From contig NC_133931.1 of assembly GCF_031877795.1 (NCBI RefSeq), forward strand, positions 131,974,621 to 132,038,620: a stretch of DNA of 64,000 nucleotides. The letters are read 5' to 3'. This document shows, piece by piece, positions 21,086-34,600 of the stretch; the stretch's first letter is position 1; every line of letters starts with the position of its first letter. The stretch is from Strix aluco (lineage: Eukaryota > Chordata > Aves > Strigiformes > Strigidae). The position numbers and the translations under genes are program-made. The notes below the pieces were generated by a model. That model ran no database searches, had not been told where the DNA came from, and saw only the letters and a list, made by a program, of their open reading frames with translations.

Positions 21086-24000
21086 TCAGTGCTGGAGGGG
21101 ACTGTTTGGCCGAGTTGTGCCGTGCCGGGACTGTGGGGCTGTGCCTGCCCAGTGAGTCTGGGGCAGATGTGGAGGTACAGGAATCGCACACAGCCCAGCA
21201 GCTGCCCATCCCCACTGCGGGCTCACCCCTGCCACCCTCCTAGCCCAAACATTTGTCCCCACAGGCATCCTGGGATCCTGGAGACTCAAACAGGAATTCT
21301 TATTCTTATGTCTTTTTTCAGTCTTTAGAAGTAAGCGATATAGTCTATACATTATTGAGTACTTCAAAGGACTTTTTAATCATTTCTGTGGTCTTTAATC
21401 TTTGTTTTGAGGCTCCTTCAACTTTTAAACAGTTTGGACAGCATTGCTTGCAGCCCTGAGCCACTCGTGCTTTGGATCACTGGGTGATCCCAGCTCTCAA
21501 GCTCCACTGCAAGCTTTGGAGAAGCTTTCACTAAATCCCCTGCCATCTCTGCAACAGCCAGCCATGACCATGACACAGACTTAGCTTTTTTTTGATGGCA
21601 ACAGTCTGACATCCCTCAGTCTGCGTAAGCTAATCGATAACACTGCAGCAAGGGCATCTGTCAGCGAAATGCAAGTGAGCTTTAAATAAAGAAATAAAAA
21701 ATCTTTCGAGGAAATCAGCACAGAGAGTAAACCCAGGATGATGCTGGTAATTGTACCCACTGGAGAGGTGCTACAGGCAGTGTGACATCACAGCCTGCCT
21801 CCAACATGCTCTGCCCCTTTTAGCTTCTCTTTTCCCCCAGAAATACATCATTCATCTGCATCATGACAGGCAGCTGCTCTTCTGGTAGGCGCTGTCTCCC
21901 TCACACACACAGGCACTCCCATTCCCCCACATGGGGGATGCTGAAGTCAGGCTCTCAGCAGCCTGCCTTGCCCAAGCGTGACCCAGAGGACCATCAGCTC
22001 CATCCATCATCCATCTCTCTGCTGTTGCATGGATACTGGTCCTCCATTGCGCAGAAGCAGCCAGACTTACCCTGGGGAGCCAGAGACACGGTGTACACAG
22101 CCCCCCACGAACTGGGGAGCTGTGAGAGGGGCTGGGCCCCCTGTACGCATCTTGTCAGGGAAGCTTGGGCTGTGCAGTGCTTGCCCACTCAGCTGCCATG
22201 AGCAAGTCCTTTGCTGTGTTCACATCAGGAGGCTGTTGTTTTTTTCAGCATGGTCCTAACCAAAAGAAAAGGAAGAATCTGGAAATGTCTGAGCACAGAG
22301 ATCTTTGTGGGAACCCAGCCCCCAGCCATCATTAACTAGAGCAGAATAACATCAAGAGGTTTTTTAAAATTATTACAGTGACTCTTAAAAATGCTGTTTA
22401 TTCAGAGTATGCCAGTAGCAGCTCCTTCAGAGTTACCAAGAGCCATTATTTAAATGCAGACTGTGTCCCTGTACCTTCTTAAACTACGACTTAGATAACT
22501 GCTTTAGCATAAAGAGATACCAAGCAAGTCCCAGTGCAAACTTTGGTAATGACCAAATTTTCCATGATGAGCGTGAACAGTTCCCTTAACCATAATATCA
22601 CAGACTGCATTAACGAATGTCTCCTGGAGTGCTGGGATGAGCACACAGCGGCTCCTTCCCTGGAGTTATACTGTGTCAGGATCCAGCTGCCTGCAATTCT
22701 GGGTACAGGTCCGTGTCCTCACACTACCTCCAAAATGATTCAATTCCCTTTACAGAAAATAGTTGTTACTGGAAGAGTAGGTTTGTTTTTTTTTTTTTCT
22801 TTTGTGTTAGCAAGAGTACAAATGTCCTCAAAGCTGTCTACATCTTTCAGGGAAGACAAACAGACTCTCTTCACGTTATTCTCTTAATGTTTTTGAAAGA
22901 GCCTAGACTGAAACATTTGTCAACAGGAGTGGCATCTGGGCTGTATGAAATTCATGATGATATTAGTTAAAAATTATCACTGTTCCATCCCTGATAGATA
23001 TCTGGTTTCTGTCAGAATAATACCGCAACTCATCAGCTCAGAAACTCCTTTTTAAAGAGAAGTACCCAGAGCGCATGCAACAAACATCAACTCTTGTTTT
23101 CTACGTCCATCTCTAAATTAAACAGTATTACCACTTACTGCATATAGAAGACATGAAATGTGAAGAGACTGTTAAAAAAAACCCCAAACTCTTTGTCTGT
23201 CACTGTGCTTCATGCTCTCCCAGAAACCTGGAGGGAGGAAGCCCAGCAGGGTGAGGTGACTTGACCAGAGGTAACAACAGTGGTTGGACTAGAAATGCAA
23301 TGTGCACTCTGTACCTGACTGGCCACTTCTGCAAGGTACTGCCAAAGTGCAAAGAAACTTAGGAAATTATGAGGCTGAATGTTAAGAAAAACTCTGGCAA
23401 ATATAAAAAACCCTTTTTTCCCCCTATCATCTAAGTTACATTGTTATTTCAGAAGCATAGCTGGAAGATAGTGAAAAGACATGCCTGCACCAACATATGT
23501 CAATATACTTTTAACATTGTTTTTTACATGAACTGATTTGTATTGAAAACACCTAACTGAGTAACAGAGGAACACCTTTAATCACAGACATTCAATTCTG
23601 GCACATAGAAATGCTTTTTATTTTCACTCTTATAATACTCAGAAAACAATAAGCACAGCATTAAAATTCAAGCAATTACCTCTGAAAGCAAATCTTGCTT
23701 AGAGAAGATATACATTAATTACCGAATATACATAGTGTGGCTACATTAAGACTGCATTTAAGAGCAAAAGTTAACAGTAAAATCCTGCTGATAGGACATC
23801 AAACAATGGTGACATTTTCTGCCTATCCGTGTGAAAAATAGGCTATATTTGTGTCTGTTAAGTTATATGATGAGTAGAACTGAGAAAACAAAGTTTTCAG
23901 TGTGATGGAAAAGAGATATTTTCCGTATACCTGCAGTTATCTGCTTGCAGATGAAAAATTTTGCATATACCTTTAGCTGGGTTTTTTTATTGCTCATATG

Positions 24001-24630
24001 ATGTACCCATACACTGGAGTTTATTTTAATAGAGGTATACTACTTATTTGAAGAAATAATGTTGCATGCTGTTTCATTTTCTAAAAACATTTTGAGCTAC
24101 CACGCTGTGGTGGATTATGGGACACTGGGACTACACCCAGAAATATAGACGCTGCACTTATTTAAAAATAAGACCTCTGCAGCAGCCCAGCAAAACTGAT
24201 TCTGTTTCAGTGCAGCTCCATGCTCTCTGCCACCGAGAAGAGGAGGGCTGGGGAGCAGACTGAGTTTGGCAGAGCAGCGCCGAGGTGGCTGGACAGCCCT
24301 CTGCAGCAGTGTTGTGGGACCGTGCAAATGCCCATGGCATGGTCCCACCTACAGCTCAAGGAGCTGTGGGCCACAGGACCTGCTGCTCTGCTCATAGGTC
24401 CTGGTGTCACACTAGCTGCTGGTTTGAGTGACCTTGTTTTATGAAAATCATTTGTAAAAATGGTGGAACTGTACAACATATTTTTCTGTTTACCCTTTTC
24501 TATGCACACAGTTACTGGAAGAGTTACAGGCATTAGCTACTCAAGCAGAGGGGATCTAGCTCAGCAGCACCTGTGGCAGACAGGAATGGTCCTCCAGGCA
24601 CTCTCCAGCTCCATTAGAGCAAGCCCTTCT
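21086..24630. other. Intergenic, nothing recognised
   Basis: This stretch contains GC-moderate DNA to about 22.2 kb and then AT-rich DNA. Open frames are 117 codons or shorter and match no family I know. No repeat is obvious apart from short poly-T runs (for example near 22,785). Confidence 0.55.
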
Positions 24631-24673
24631 CCATCCATCCATCCATCCATCCATCCATCCATCCATCCATCCA
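24631..24673 (+). repeat. (ATCC)n tetranucleotide microsatellite
   Basis: About ten uninterrupted CCAT/ATCC units run between 'agcccttct' and 'acgggggaaa'. The repeat is pure and therefore probably length-polymorphic. Confidence 0.95.
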
Positions 24674-25129
24674 CGGGGGAAACTCTCCCCAAGCTGCAGC
24701 ATTCAGCTGTCAAGAAGGAAGAAGAGAAGCTAAATTTCTAGCATGGAAGCCGATCATCCCTCTCTCCCATGTGCTTGGCTGAGTCAGCAAAAGTTATATA
24801 GCCGTTTCTTTCCATGGAGTGGATTACCACTATAACTGCATTAAATATATGAACATCTGTTTTAAAGCACCTGCCTCTATTCAGAGCTGAGAGTCCAAGA
24901 AGGGTTTATTCACTTATCTTTTCAAGTGTTTTCTAAAGAAACATTTGTTTTACCATCACTGTTGGTATTGCTGCATCTAAAGAATACAGCTACTTGTGTT
25001 GCAGAGGAGGTGATTTTTTGCACTGAATACAAAAAGCAAATCTCATCTAGCATTTACCATTACAATGGCAGAATGAATTTGGGCTGAAGCACTTTCCAGC
25101 TCAGACAGCTTACAGCTACATCTATTAAC

Positions 25130-25670
25130 ATGTATTGGGCAAGATTTTGGTAGCGGAGGGGCTACAGGGGTGGCTTCTGTGAGAAGCTGCTGGAAACTCC
25201 CCCTGTGTCTGATAAAGCCAATGCCAGCCGGCTCCAAGATGGACCCACCGCTGGCCAAGGCCGAGCCCATCAGTGATGGTGGTAGCACCTCTGGGGTAAC
25301 ATATTTAAGAAGGGGAAAAAGAAAACTGTGCTACTGCAGCCAAAGAGAGGAGTGAGAATATGTGAGACCATCAACTCTGCAGACACCAAGTGAAGAAGGA
25401 GGGGGAGGAGGCACTCCTGGTGCCAGAGCAGAGATTCCCCTGCAGCCCGTGGTGCAGCCCATGGTGAGGCAGGCTGTGCCCCCGCAGCACACGGAGGTTA
25501 ACGGTGGAGCAGATCTCCACCTGCAGTCAGTGGAGGACCCCACAATAAAGCAGGTGGATGCCCGAAGGAGGCTGCGACCCCATGGGGAGCCCATGCTGGA
25601 GCAGACTCCTGGCAGGACTTGGGACCCTGTGGGGGACCCATGCTGGAGCAGAAAAGTAAAACTTCTAAAC
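25130..25670 (+). repeat. Probable dispersed avian repeat with promoter-like segment (class unassigned)
   Basis: This GC-rich island in AT-rich DNA has an AT-rich promoter-like ACATATTTAAGAAGGGG at about 25,300. It is followed by CTGCAG-CCC and 'cccatgctggagcag' units recurring at irregular spacing (near 25,590 and 25,636, with variants at 25,420-25,560). The text resembles a dispersed repeat I associate with bird genomes, possibly an LTR or retroelement 5' region, but I cannot name the family. A 151-codon + strand frame (25,362-25,817) runs through it. It is Pro/Gly/Gln-rich, resembles no known protein and probably follows from the repeat composition. Confidence 0.5.
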
Positions 25671-28600
25671 AAAACAACACAAGATACCGGGATGCTGAAT
25701 GTACTTTGCCTCCCATCAGGAAGTGTTTGTGCTGAACACAAACTGATGAGCCCATTACATATTACACATCAGGGGAAGTCTTATGGCTCAAGCAGACTTT
25801 CTTTAGTATTTATATGATACTATTAGTACATTTCAAAGACATTTATTTAACATTAGTAGATTTTATAGGTGAACTACCTTTGCCAAGCAAAACAATTGTT
25901 TTACAATTCTTAATGTTAGGTCTTCCAAAAACTTGTTCAAGAGACCCCAGGGCAGTGCTGCCACATCTAACTTCCTCTGAAGTTTTCCACAGGTGCCATG
26001 TCCTGCAGTCATGTGATTATGTGTCTCACATTTTATGCTGAAAAAGAAATAGTTTCCAGGCAATAGATTAAGTGGAAAATTTTAAATTATTCAGAAAGAA
26101 GAAGGAAAAGAGAAAATGCAGGTACAGTCTTTTATAAAATTTTATGGTTTTAATATATGCTTTTTTAAAAAAAAATGAGCGTCTGGCACTGTCAGCACTC
26201 CATATGTTTGTACACTAGAACTCAATCATAGATTCTCAAAACCATCAAAATGTTGGGGGGAAAAGTATCATCTTGTGTTAGTTACTCCTTTTCTGTGCAA
26301 CTTTACAGAGCACTGAAACTTTATTCTATAGAATCATTTCTGCATTGCAGAAGATATCCCTTACCATGGAAACCCAACTATGCCCTTTGGGATTTTCATC
26401 CCCTTGCTATTCTGTTAATGGCTTCATCAGCATAGACATGAGATGCTGCTGCTACAACAGTCCCCAACCAGAAGGGATGCAAACCTTATTGGTTTGGTTC
26501 AAATAAGCCCAAGAGCATGGCCAAAGACAGGTAGGAACTCCCTTTTGTCACAGGCATACCATCTGAGTGCACAAAGAGAGATACCATCTTCAGGAAAAAT
26601 ACATTTCACATGAAAATTGTTAAAAGAAAAGTCTTTCTTCACTACAAAGGATGTTCCTAAAGATTTTCTCTATGCTTCTCAGGAGGACTTTTGCTTTGAA
26701 CTTTCAACTGTTTGGTCAGCTATTAGAATTGTAAAGAAAGAATTTTCACCTTCTTGACCCAGAAAGAGGGTGCAGGAACAGTTCTGCAGTATTGTTTCTT
26801 TCATCTTTATTAGCTTTTTGGGTTTAATTCTCTTGGTGATGCTTAGGAATAGATCCTGCAGGAAATAAAAGAGAGATATTATTTCTGTTTTACTAGAGAT
26901 TAGCAACTTTATCTGAATGTGATATTTCAGTGATCTGAGCTGCACAGGAACCAAGCCACAGAGTCTTTGGTTACCAAAAACAGAAAAAAAAGAGCATTTT
27001 TTTTAAAAAAAATGTGTAATGGGTTACATTATATCATGAAATGCTTTCTTAAGCGCTATGCAAGTTCTTTCTTAAAGGAAACTCTTAGCGGGGGACTACC
27101 AGCACTTACTGGCAGCCGTAGCCCACTCTCTCAACCAGATTTCATTGACAAAACCATGGTTAGAAACAGAAGCTACCGGAGAAAAAAACAATACGCTTGG
27201 CAATTCAAAATAGCACTGTGGCTGTATTCCTCTCATATCGTTGCACCTTTTAAACACACCTCAAAAGATATAACAGTCTTGATGCCCCCAAACATAGACT
27301 TTAAGCCTTTGATCCAGCTGAGGCAGCTGTTGCAGCATTTAAGGGTGATAAAGATCAATATTTCTTCAGAACCCCACTCTACTAAACCACTCATGAATCT
27401 TTCTGGTTTTGTCTCCTAAGAGCAAAGAAGATCAAAGTTATAATGGAAACAAAAAATGCCCCTGAGTAGTTGCAACGTTGTTTTAAGGTAACTCAATTGA
27501 AAAATTATGATTGATACCTCCTACACTTTGGTTTTTGATATTGATTCCTTCAGACTTATCCAAAATAGAAACAATTAAACAAGCCAATAAAAAATCCTGA
27601 GATTTAAAGACAAGCCTCAAGTAAAAGGACACGTTTTACAGAGTATCCTGGATGGAGCCATCCATCTGCTGAGTAACATTATCACTTCAGATAAAATTAA
27701 ATTTGCTATTTACCTGTCATCTTTTGCATTTGAAGAAAAAATGGCTTATTTTGCTGCACTTTTTGCCTAGCATTGCATGCAAAGACACCTCTTTATGTGC
27801 TGAAACACAGCATTCCAGGGAGCAGACCTTCTCTTCCGTGACTCCCGGAGTTACCAAGGACAAATCCACTCCCTGTCCAGTCCCTTCGCTGCTCTGCAGC
27901 AGATGTCCCCTCTGAGGTGGCCTCATAGCTCCCAGAATTTAGCAGACATCATCCAGTATTTTAAAGGCAGAAGCTAAGTAATATTCTGTTGTCAGCACTG
28001 TAATGATAAAAATATTTATCCTGAACTTGTGCTGGGTGCGACCCACGTGTTTCTTATCCAGTTCTTAAAAACTGCTGATGTCTCCATATAACACCAATTT
28101 TCTACCAAACTGGAACACTCTTAACTCCAGGCTCTTTCTGTCCAGCTGGCTAAGGTGAGGCTTTACTAAGTGTACCTATATTAAAGCAACACATTTGCCA
28201 GCAGGTAAAGCCTGAAAGTTTTGTAGCAGGCTGACAGCAGGCTTTCTGCTGTGCAGATTGCCAGCTGCAGGCAGCAGTGCTTTCCATTAGACCCTGATAG
28301 AAAACATCACCTCTGCTGGGGTTGTTTCCCACAACACCTGGCAGTGTGATGGCTCCCATGCAAAACTACAAGTTTTTCCCAGCATCAGGCCTCAGCATGC
28401 ATGTGCACACAGAAATATAATCAATATGTGATAAGCACAGGCTGCGATGAGAAGGTATTAGCTCTGCACGACATTTTTCATATCCCACACGCACTACAAA
28501 CTCAATGTGCGTGTGACATTCTTTGGCGCTGCAAAATTAGCAGCGAGGAATTATCAGCAAGTCAGAGGGCTGCAAATATTGCTGTGCCAGGGCAACTTTT

Positions 28601-31600
28601 ATTCACAGAAATAATGTTGGATTCTCTCATTCCCTCCTAGGAACTTTGATAGAGCCAGGTCATCACTGAAAAATATTTGCATATTTAAATTCTTTCATTA
28701 TCTCATAAATGCCTCTAATCAGCCATTTGCATGCTAAGAGAAGAAGAATGGTAACAAAACTGAAGAGGCATAGGAAATTAATGCAAATACCTCTTCACAA
28801 TTTCACGGAGCAAAAGATTTCAAAAAAAAGTGTATTCATGAAGAAAAAAATGAACAAAATTATAAAAAGTTCATTTTGGCCATGATGATTAAGAAAATTA
28901 CACCACAGTAATAGTTTCCATAATAGGCTATTTCAATAAAACATTTGTATAGAGGACACTTACATTTCTACAGAGAGCTACTTACTGCATTTATCTTTTC
29001 TATTTCAAGCTGGGGCAGTAAGCCATGCTTAATTTTAAACACGACAGGAGAACTGTCTGACAGCTCCAGCTGTTTTAGCTGTGTTCTGCACCAGAGCAAA
29101 AATATCTGAACAAAACTCTAGATTAATCACCCTGAGCTATATTGAAACCAGTTAATTCTTGAACAGTGAAGGAGGTGTGATTTAAAAATAAATAAATCAT
29201 GCTGAGATGTCTGAACAAAATTCCTGTAACCTAGCACCTTCCACAAGTACTGTTTAGAAGTTACAGGGACCAATAGACCTCGAGGTCATCACACATATTT
29301 TATGTTGTTTCTCTCTATATGGAGCAGCGTTATATGCTATTCAACTTACTCAGGATACCTTATTATCTTTACACAGAACCGTAAAGCACTGAAAGATGAT
29401 GCTCCTACCCTAATCATAATTCACCACAGTTAAGCCTGAAAAGAGAAAACCTTGTCCTGTGGACCTTGCGTAAAGCATAACAAAAGCAATGGGAATCTTG
29501 CAGTGATTTCAGCTGGCTTTCAGCAATGTCTCAAAAGCAAAACCGTATGTCTGCTCCCATACCCATGGGCAACCAAACTCCGCCTCATTGCATGCCAGGT
29601 AGCTGAGCTTTTTTCCTTCTTCCAACCAAACCTGAGACATTTCATAAAAATCAGCATTCAACCTAATACAATATGCATCGATATTAACTAGTTAATCAGT
29701 TCACTTTTACATCTGGTCCTTTTGTCCCACACAGACCCTGTCTAGAACATGACTGATCTGTCTGGGTTCTGCTCTGGGGACGTTGCTGAGTCTCTTCTTC
29801 ATGGTCCTGAGCACCATCAGAAGTTACTGACATCAGACACTGAGAAAGTGGAGTGAAACAGTAGAACTTACTGATTTTTAGTCACTACGGTGTTCCAAAA
29901 GGAGCATTTTTAGCTGTCTCAATGAAGCATTCAAGGGACCTACTTCTTACTTCCATTTTTCTTTCACTAGACTTGGGTATAATTTCAAGGCAGATGCCTT
30001 TCCAAAAATGAAACAGAAATGTTTTACTGTAGATCATGGCAAAACTAAGGGATTTAGTTTTCTTTTGACTGAAATGATTTTTCTAGAAAACAATTTCATG
30101 TCACAGAACAAGTCTGGCAATGCTGTGCTAGAACAGACAGTTTGACCAACAGAAACACTTGCCTGGATCTCATCAGCATGTGGCTAATTTGAGCCCTAAG
30201 ACCATGAGCACACTTAAGGAAAAAATAAATTAATTTCTCTACCAGACTAAGCATACAAAATTCTGGGACACTCCTTGCATAGTTAAAATTCCTCTAAATT
30301 GACCCTATGTGCTTCTGAAATAAGCATAAAAATACCAAGCAAGTGCATTGTCCACCCAGCTATTGCTTTCTGGTAACTTTTAACTTGATTTGCCAAAAAG
30401 TTATAACACATTCTTTAAATTACACTAGTTGGGCTTTAATAATAATTAAAAAATATCTTTCAATAAGTGTAGTCAAACCTGGCATTCACAAAGGCTCAAG
30501 CCTGAAAGGTCTCAGAGCTACCTTGCTGCCCCCAGCTTGGTGGTCATGCCCCTGGAGGGAGCATCCCATCTCTGTCTTTTCATGAGAGAGAAGTTCCTCT
30601 GCTCCTATTTAGGTATTATTACATTTTTTTTCCTGGGGCTGCAGAATAAGGAGAGACATGAAAAAGTCCTTCCAAACTTGAGCACCAGAAATGCTCAAGA
30701 TCCAGAGATACAGAGCATCATGAGCTAAGTACTCAGCTGCCACTGTCCCCCGACCCAAACTCCAGCACATGGGGATACCAAGGAAGCGACTAAAAAAGAA
30801 AAGCCGTTTTCTGTCATTCCAGTTCTGCACAAACTTGATGTTATTATTATAAAAAGTCTCTGTGAAATTAACAGGGCAATAGGAAAGCCAAATGGTGCAA
30901 CTGTAGGGTGAGGGCTCCAGCAGCTCCCAGTATGTTGTACTGGGAGTTTTGTCTCCATCAGAGAGATCTGCCCCCTGAAGGGCTTTGCAAAAGTGCTGGC
31001 AAGGAGGAGGAAAGGAGCAGGAAGGTCCCACCTAAAAGGTCTACACATCGGCTAGTAGCTGAAATACATATCCCACAGTTTGCATGACAAACCAATGCCA
31101 GCCACATGAAGTCCAGTTTAGGCATGAGCCGCAGTATCCGTGGGGACTGCAAGCTCAGGGTACACAAAGCGTGTCTTCTTCAGGGATGTGTCAGCAGACC
31201 AGAGCGTGGGACAGGTAGGTCAGATCCCATCACTGGTAAGAGTAAGATGACTTGTCTTTTCTGTGTTACTTCCAAAGGCACTTTGGGCCCACGGGGGTTC
31301 ACCTCTTACTGAGCCACATCCCTCTGGAGCACATGGTGCTGTAGTCGAGGAGACGAGCGGTGCTGTCAGTCTGCTAATGTGCATCTCTAGACCCTTAGCT
31401 CCACTCAACTCCTCAAGCAAAAATCGGCTTGACTCAGTGATGTGTTACAGAAGCAGTGAAGGCACACCAGCCATGGGATCTGTTTGCATCCTGAGCCCCT
31501 AAGGCATTGTTCTCCTAGATGTGTCACCCGCTCAGCAGAGCTGAGACTTTCAATCTCCCAAAGAACATCACAGCATTTCTCAGTCCTGCACTCCACAGCT

Positions 31601-34600
31601 TGTTTTTAAAAGACATTTCGCTTAACGGAAGATGGCCTAATACAGATAGATATTGCAAAGCACTTTTCTACTATTCACCCAGCCTGTAGCACAGCTGATT
31701 TTGGTTTGTGTTTTTATAGCTCAGAGAAAAAGGCAAGTTTGTCTCCAAACCTCCTTGGAGATAAAGGATGTGTATTTAAATAAAAGCTGGGGGGCAGGGG
31801 GCATGGGCAGGGAGCAAGATTAACAAGTTGTCCTTGACCCCAAGTTTTGGAAAGGCCCCATTCATTTGAAGATGATATATGCTACCAGAGGGGATCCCGA
31901 ATTAATTTGCTTAGGTACCATCACAAGTAGTGACATGCCTGTGCAAGGCTGTAGGCTTCTGGGAGAACAGGTATGGCTCCACCCCCTCCCTCACCTCACA
32001 TCCATCCAAAAAGCATCCAGACTTTTGCTCTCATGATACCCACCTCATAACTGCACACTCCCAACCTATACTCCAACCAGTTTTCTTCTTCTTCTTTCCC
32101 CAAAACTGGGACCTACAAGCCCTCACTCACCTGATAAACACCATAGCAGCGTTTTTTCCCTTGACTTCCCTGGTCCAGCCAAATCCTGAGGTGGAAGCCC
32201 TGGCTGGGTTCCCACAGGCACTGACACAGTGGCATGTTTGGTGACACCCAGATGCAACTGGGCATCAAATATCATCCAACAGGGACACAGATATTGAGTA
32301 GCACCTTCTGACATACAGTAAAGTACGGGCTCACTCAATTTACATGGTCAGCTGTAGAGTGACACTCAAGAGAGATGGGAAGCCCATCTCATCCCTAAAT
32401 GATGATGTTCAAGCCCCAGATCCCCTTGTTTTTTTCCTGCAGGGGAGAAGAAAGTCCACTTTCCCACTCAAAATTCCAAGATGAGGTTATTTCATCAGTA
32501 GTTGGGAGATCTGCCACAAAAATTGACCAAAACAAAGCAGCCACGTAGGAAGCCTTGCTAAGTGAGTGACAGATGAAACCCTCTAGGCCTGCATGCTCTG
32601 GAGAGTGCAAAGAAGACCCCATGCAGTCAGAAATGAAGAAACTCTGAACCCTCCTGGTCATTCCTCAGCTTACCTTCACAGCATCCTTCTGAGAGTGGGA
32701 AATGCCTGTACTGGAGGGGGCAGAGATGCTTAAGTGCTTCCTCCTGCTCACTAAGGAAGTTTTCATTGTAGTGAGGGGTCAATCCCAAGTTTTCTATCTA
32801 CTTAGAAATCTGAAGATGGCTCAAAGGATGTGCTGGGAGTGGCATTTAACTGTGCCTCACAATATGACATAAAATATGTTATTTCAGAAAACAGAGCTGT
32901 CATCACAGTACATGTACACATATCCCCATTCTTACTGGCCTTTCAGTTGTTAAAGCACCTTTTCCATGAATAAATTATCTACTGCAAAGAGCAGGCTGTC
33001 ACACCAGGTTTCTTCCTACACCACACTGGAGCATGGTGGCAGGGATGGGGAACAGGCTGTATGACATGATGACAGACACAGCTGAGAACTATGCGAGTCT
33101 AGATAGGGAGTTTGAGGGTACACATGCCCCACGATGGTCATATCCTTGACCTCAGTATGATTCCTAACCCTGCCAATACTGACACTTTTTCTGTAGAGGA
33201 GGCAAGAAGGATTTTCCAGGGTGGAGAACCACGGACAGCAAAAGCTCCTGGTTGCTAAGAAAACAAAAATCTCAGCAAGAGAGTTATTAACAGAGATATA
33301 ACAGCCTGTCATACAGGAGAGCATGGCAGGGGTGTCACAACAGCTGTCTCACCTTAACCTGGGAGGCTGTCGCTCTTGTTTTGAAAGTAACCGATGACAC
33401 CTGATTTATGGACCTCTCTGCTACGCAGTGAGAGTGTTGCCAAGGGACAGCAACCCTCTGATGGACGCCTCTGCCATCTCCTACACCAGCTTCTGCATGA
33501 AAAATTCATAGTGACTTAGGGTCCATAAAGCTAAAAATTTCCAGACACCTGCTCTGTGCAGAGTCACCGTGCAGTGCAGGGCTACCAGCAGTGAAAATTT
33601 TTATAACTCAGTGAATTTTAAGGCAGTGAATTTTTACAATTCACAAGAGATATCATAGCTCTTTCGTGAGACCTAAGCATTTGCAGTTTGGATTCCCATG
33701 GTGCCAACTCAACCCAAGCAAATCCCGTGCTGTGCAGGCATGAGCGGGACCAGCCCAGGGCACCAGCAAACCTTACCAGAGTCACACATGGGCAGAAGTC
33801 AGCACTTCAGAACATATTCTTGAAATATAAAGAATTCTGATGTCCACAGATAGCAACCTGTTTATCCACAGCACATGCTTTCTTGCCAAGCCGATTTCAG
33901 CTTGAGGAAACTATCAAACCTTCCTGCCCTGCCCTCCCAGGCTGCCAAAGGAGTTCCAGTTAGTGTCAATTTGGATAACAACTCTATTTGCATTTTTAAG
34001 CTATTATTAGCAAGTTGTCAGTCACCCAGTAATTTGTATCAGTTTGGTATAATGAGTATTTAAATATTTAAAAAGAGAGCATTCCTTTCTACCATACCAC
34101 CCCCTTCCTTTTTTTGCTAAAATAATGGTTTTAATCAAAAGTAATTTGTATTAATATACATTTTGCCCCAGGTGTTAAGAGCAGTCCTCAAGAGCAGTGG
34201 TGAGAGATGTTAAGTAATACAGTTTATTAATATAGACAACTACCTCTATCCTCAATAGTAGCAGAAATGGAGGCTGCTTTTGCAACCAAATCATTCTGAC
34301 TCTCCTCTTGGCCTCTGCCAGATGATTATGGTGTAGGAATTGAGGTCAGTTTCAATAATTTTATGTACCTGGAATTATAATTCTCTAAAGAACTATTTTA
34401 GACCCAATTACTCTATCTTCTCCTTAGTGAAAATTCTTCAATTAAGCATCCTGTACCACAAAAAACAAAACCAGAAACAAGGCAGAAGACCTCTCTCTGG
34501 AGTGAGCCTGGAGCAGGTGAAATGTTGTGTTTATCAAATCAGACAGCCAGCGATACATTGCCATTATACCACCGATGGTCGCTGGGGGATGTTGTTTCCT

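Noticed and set aside
26967-27419. 150-codon + strand open frame
   Set aside because: Lys-rich start from a poly-A-like stretch, no known domain, and no conserved-looking motif.
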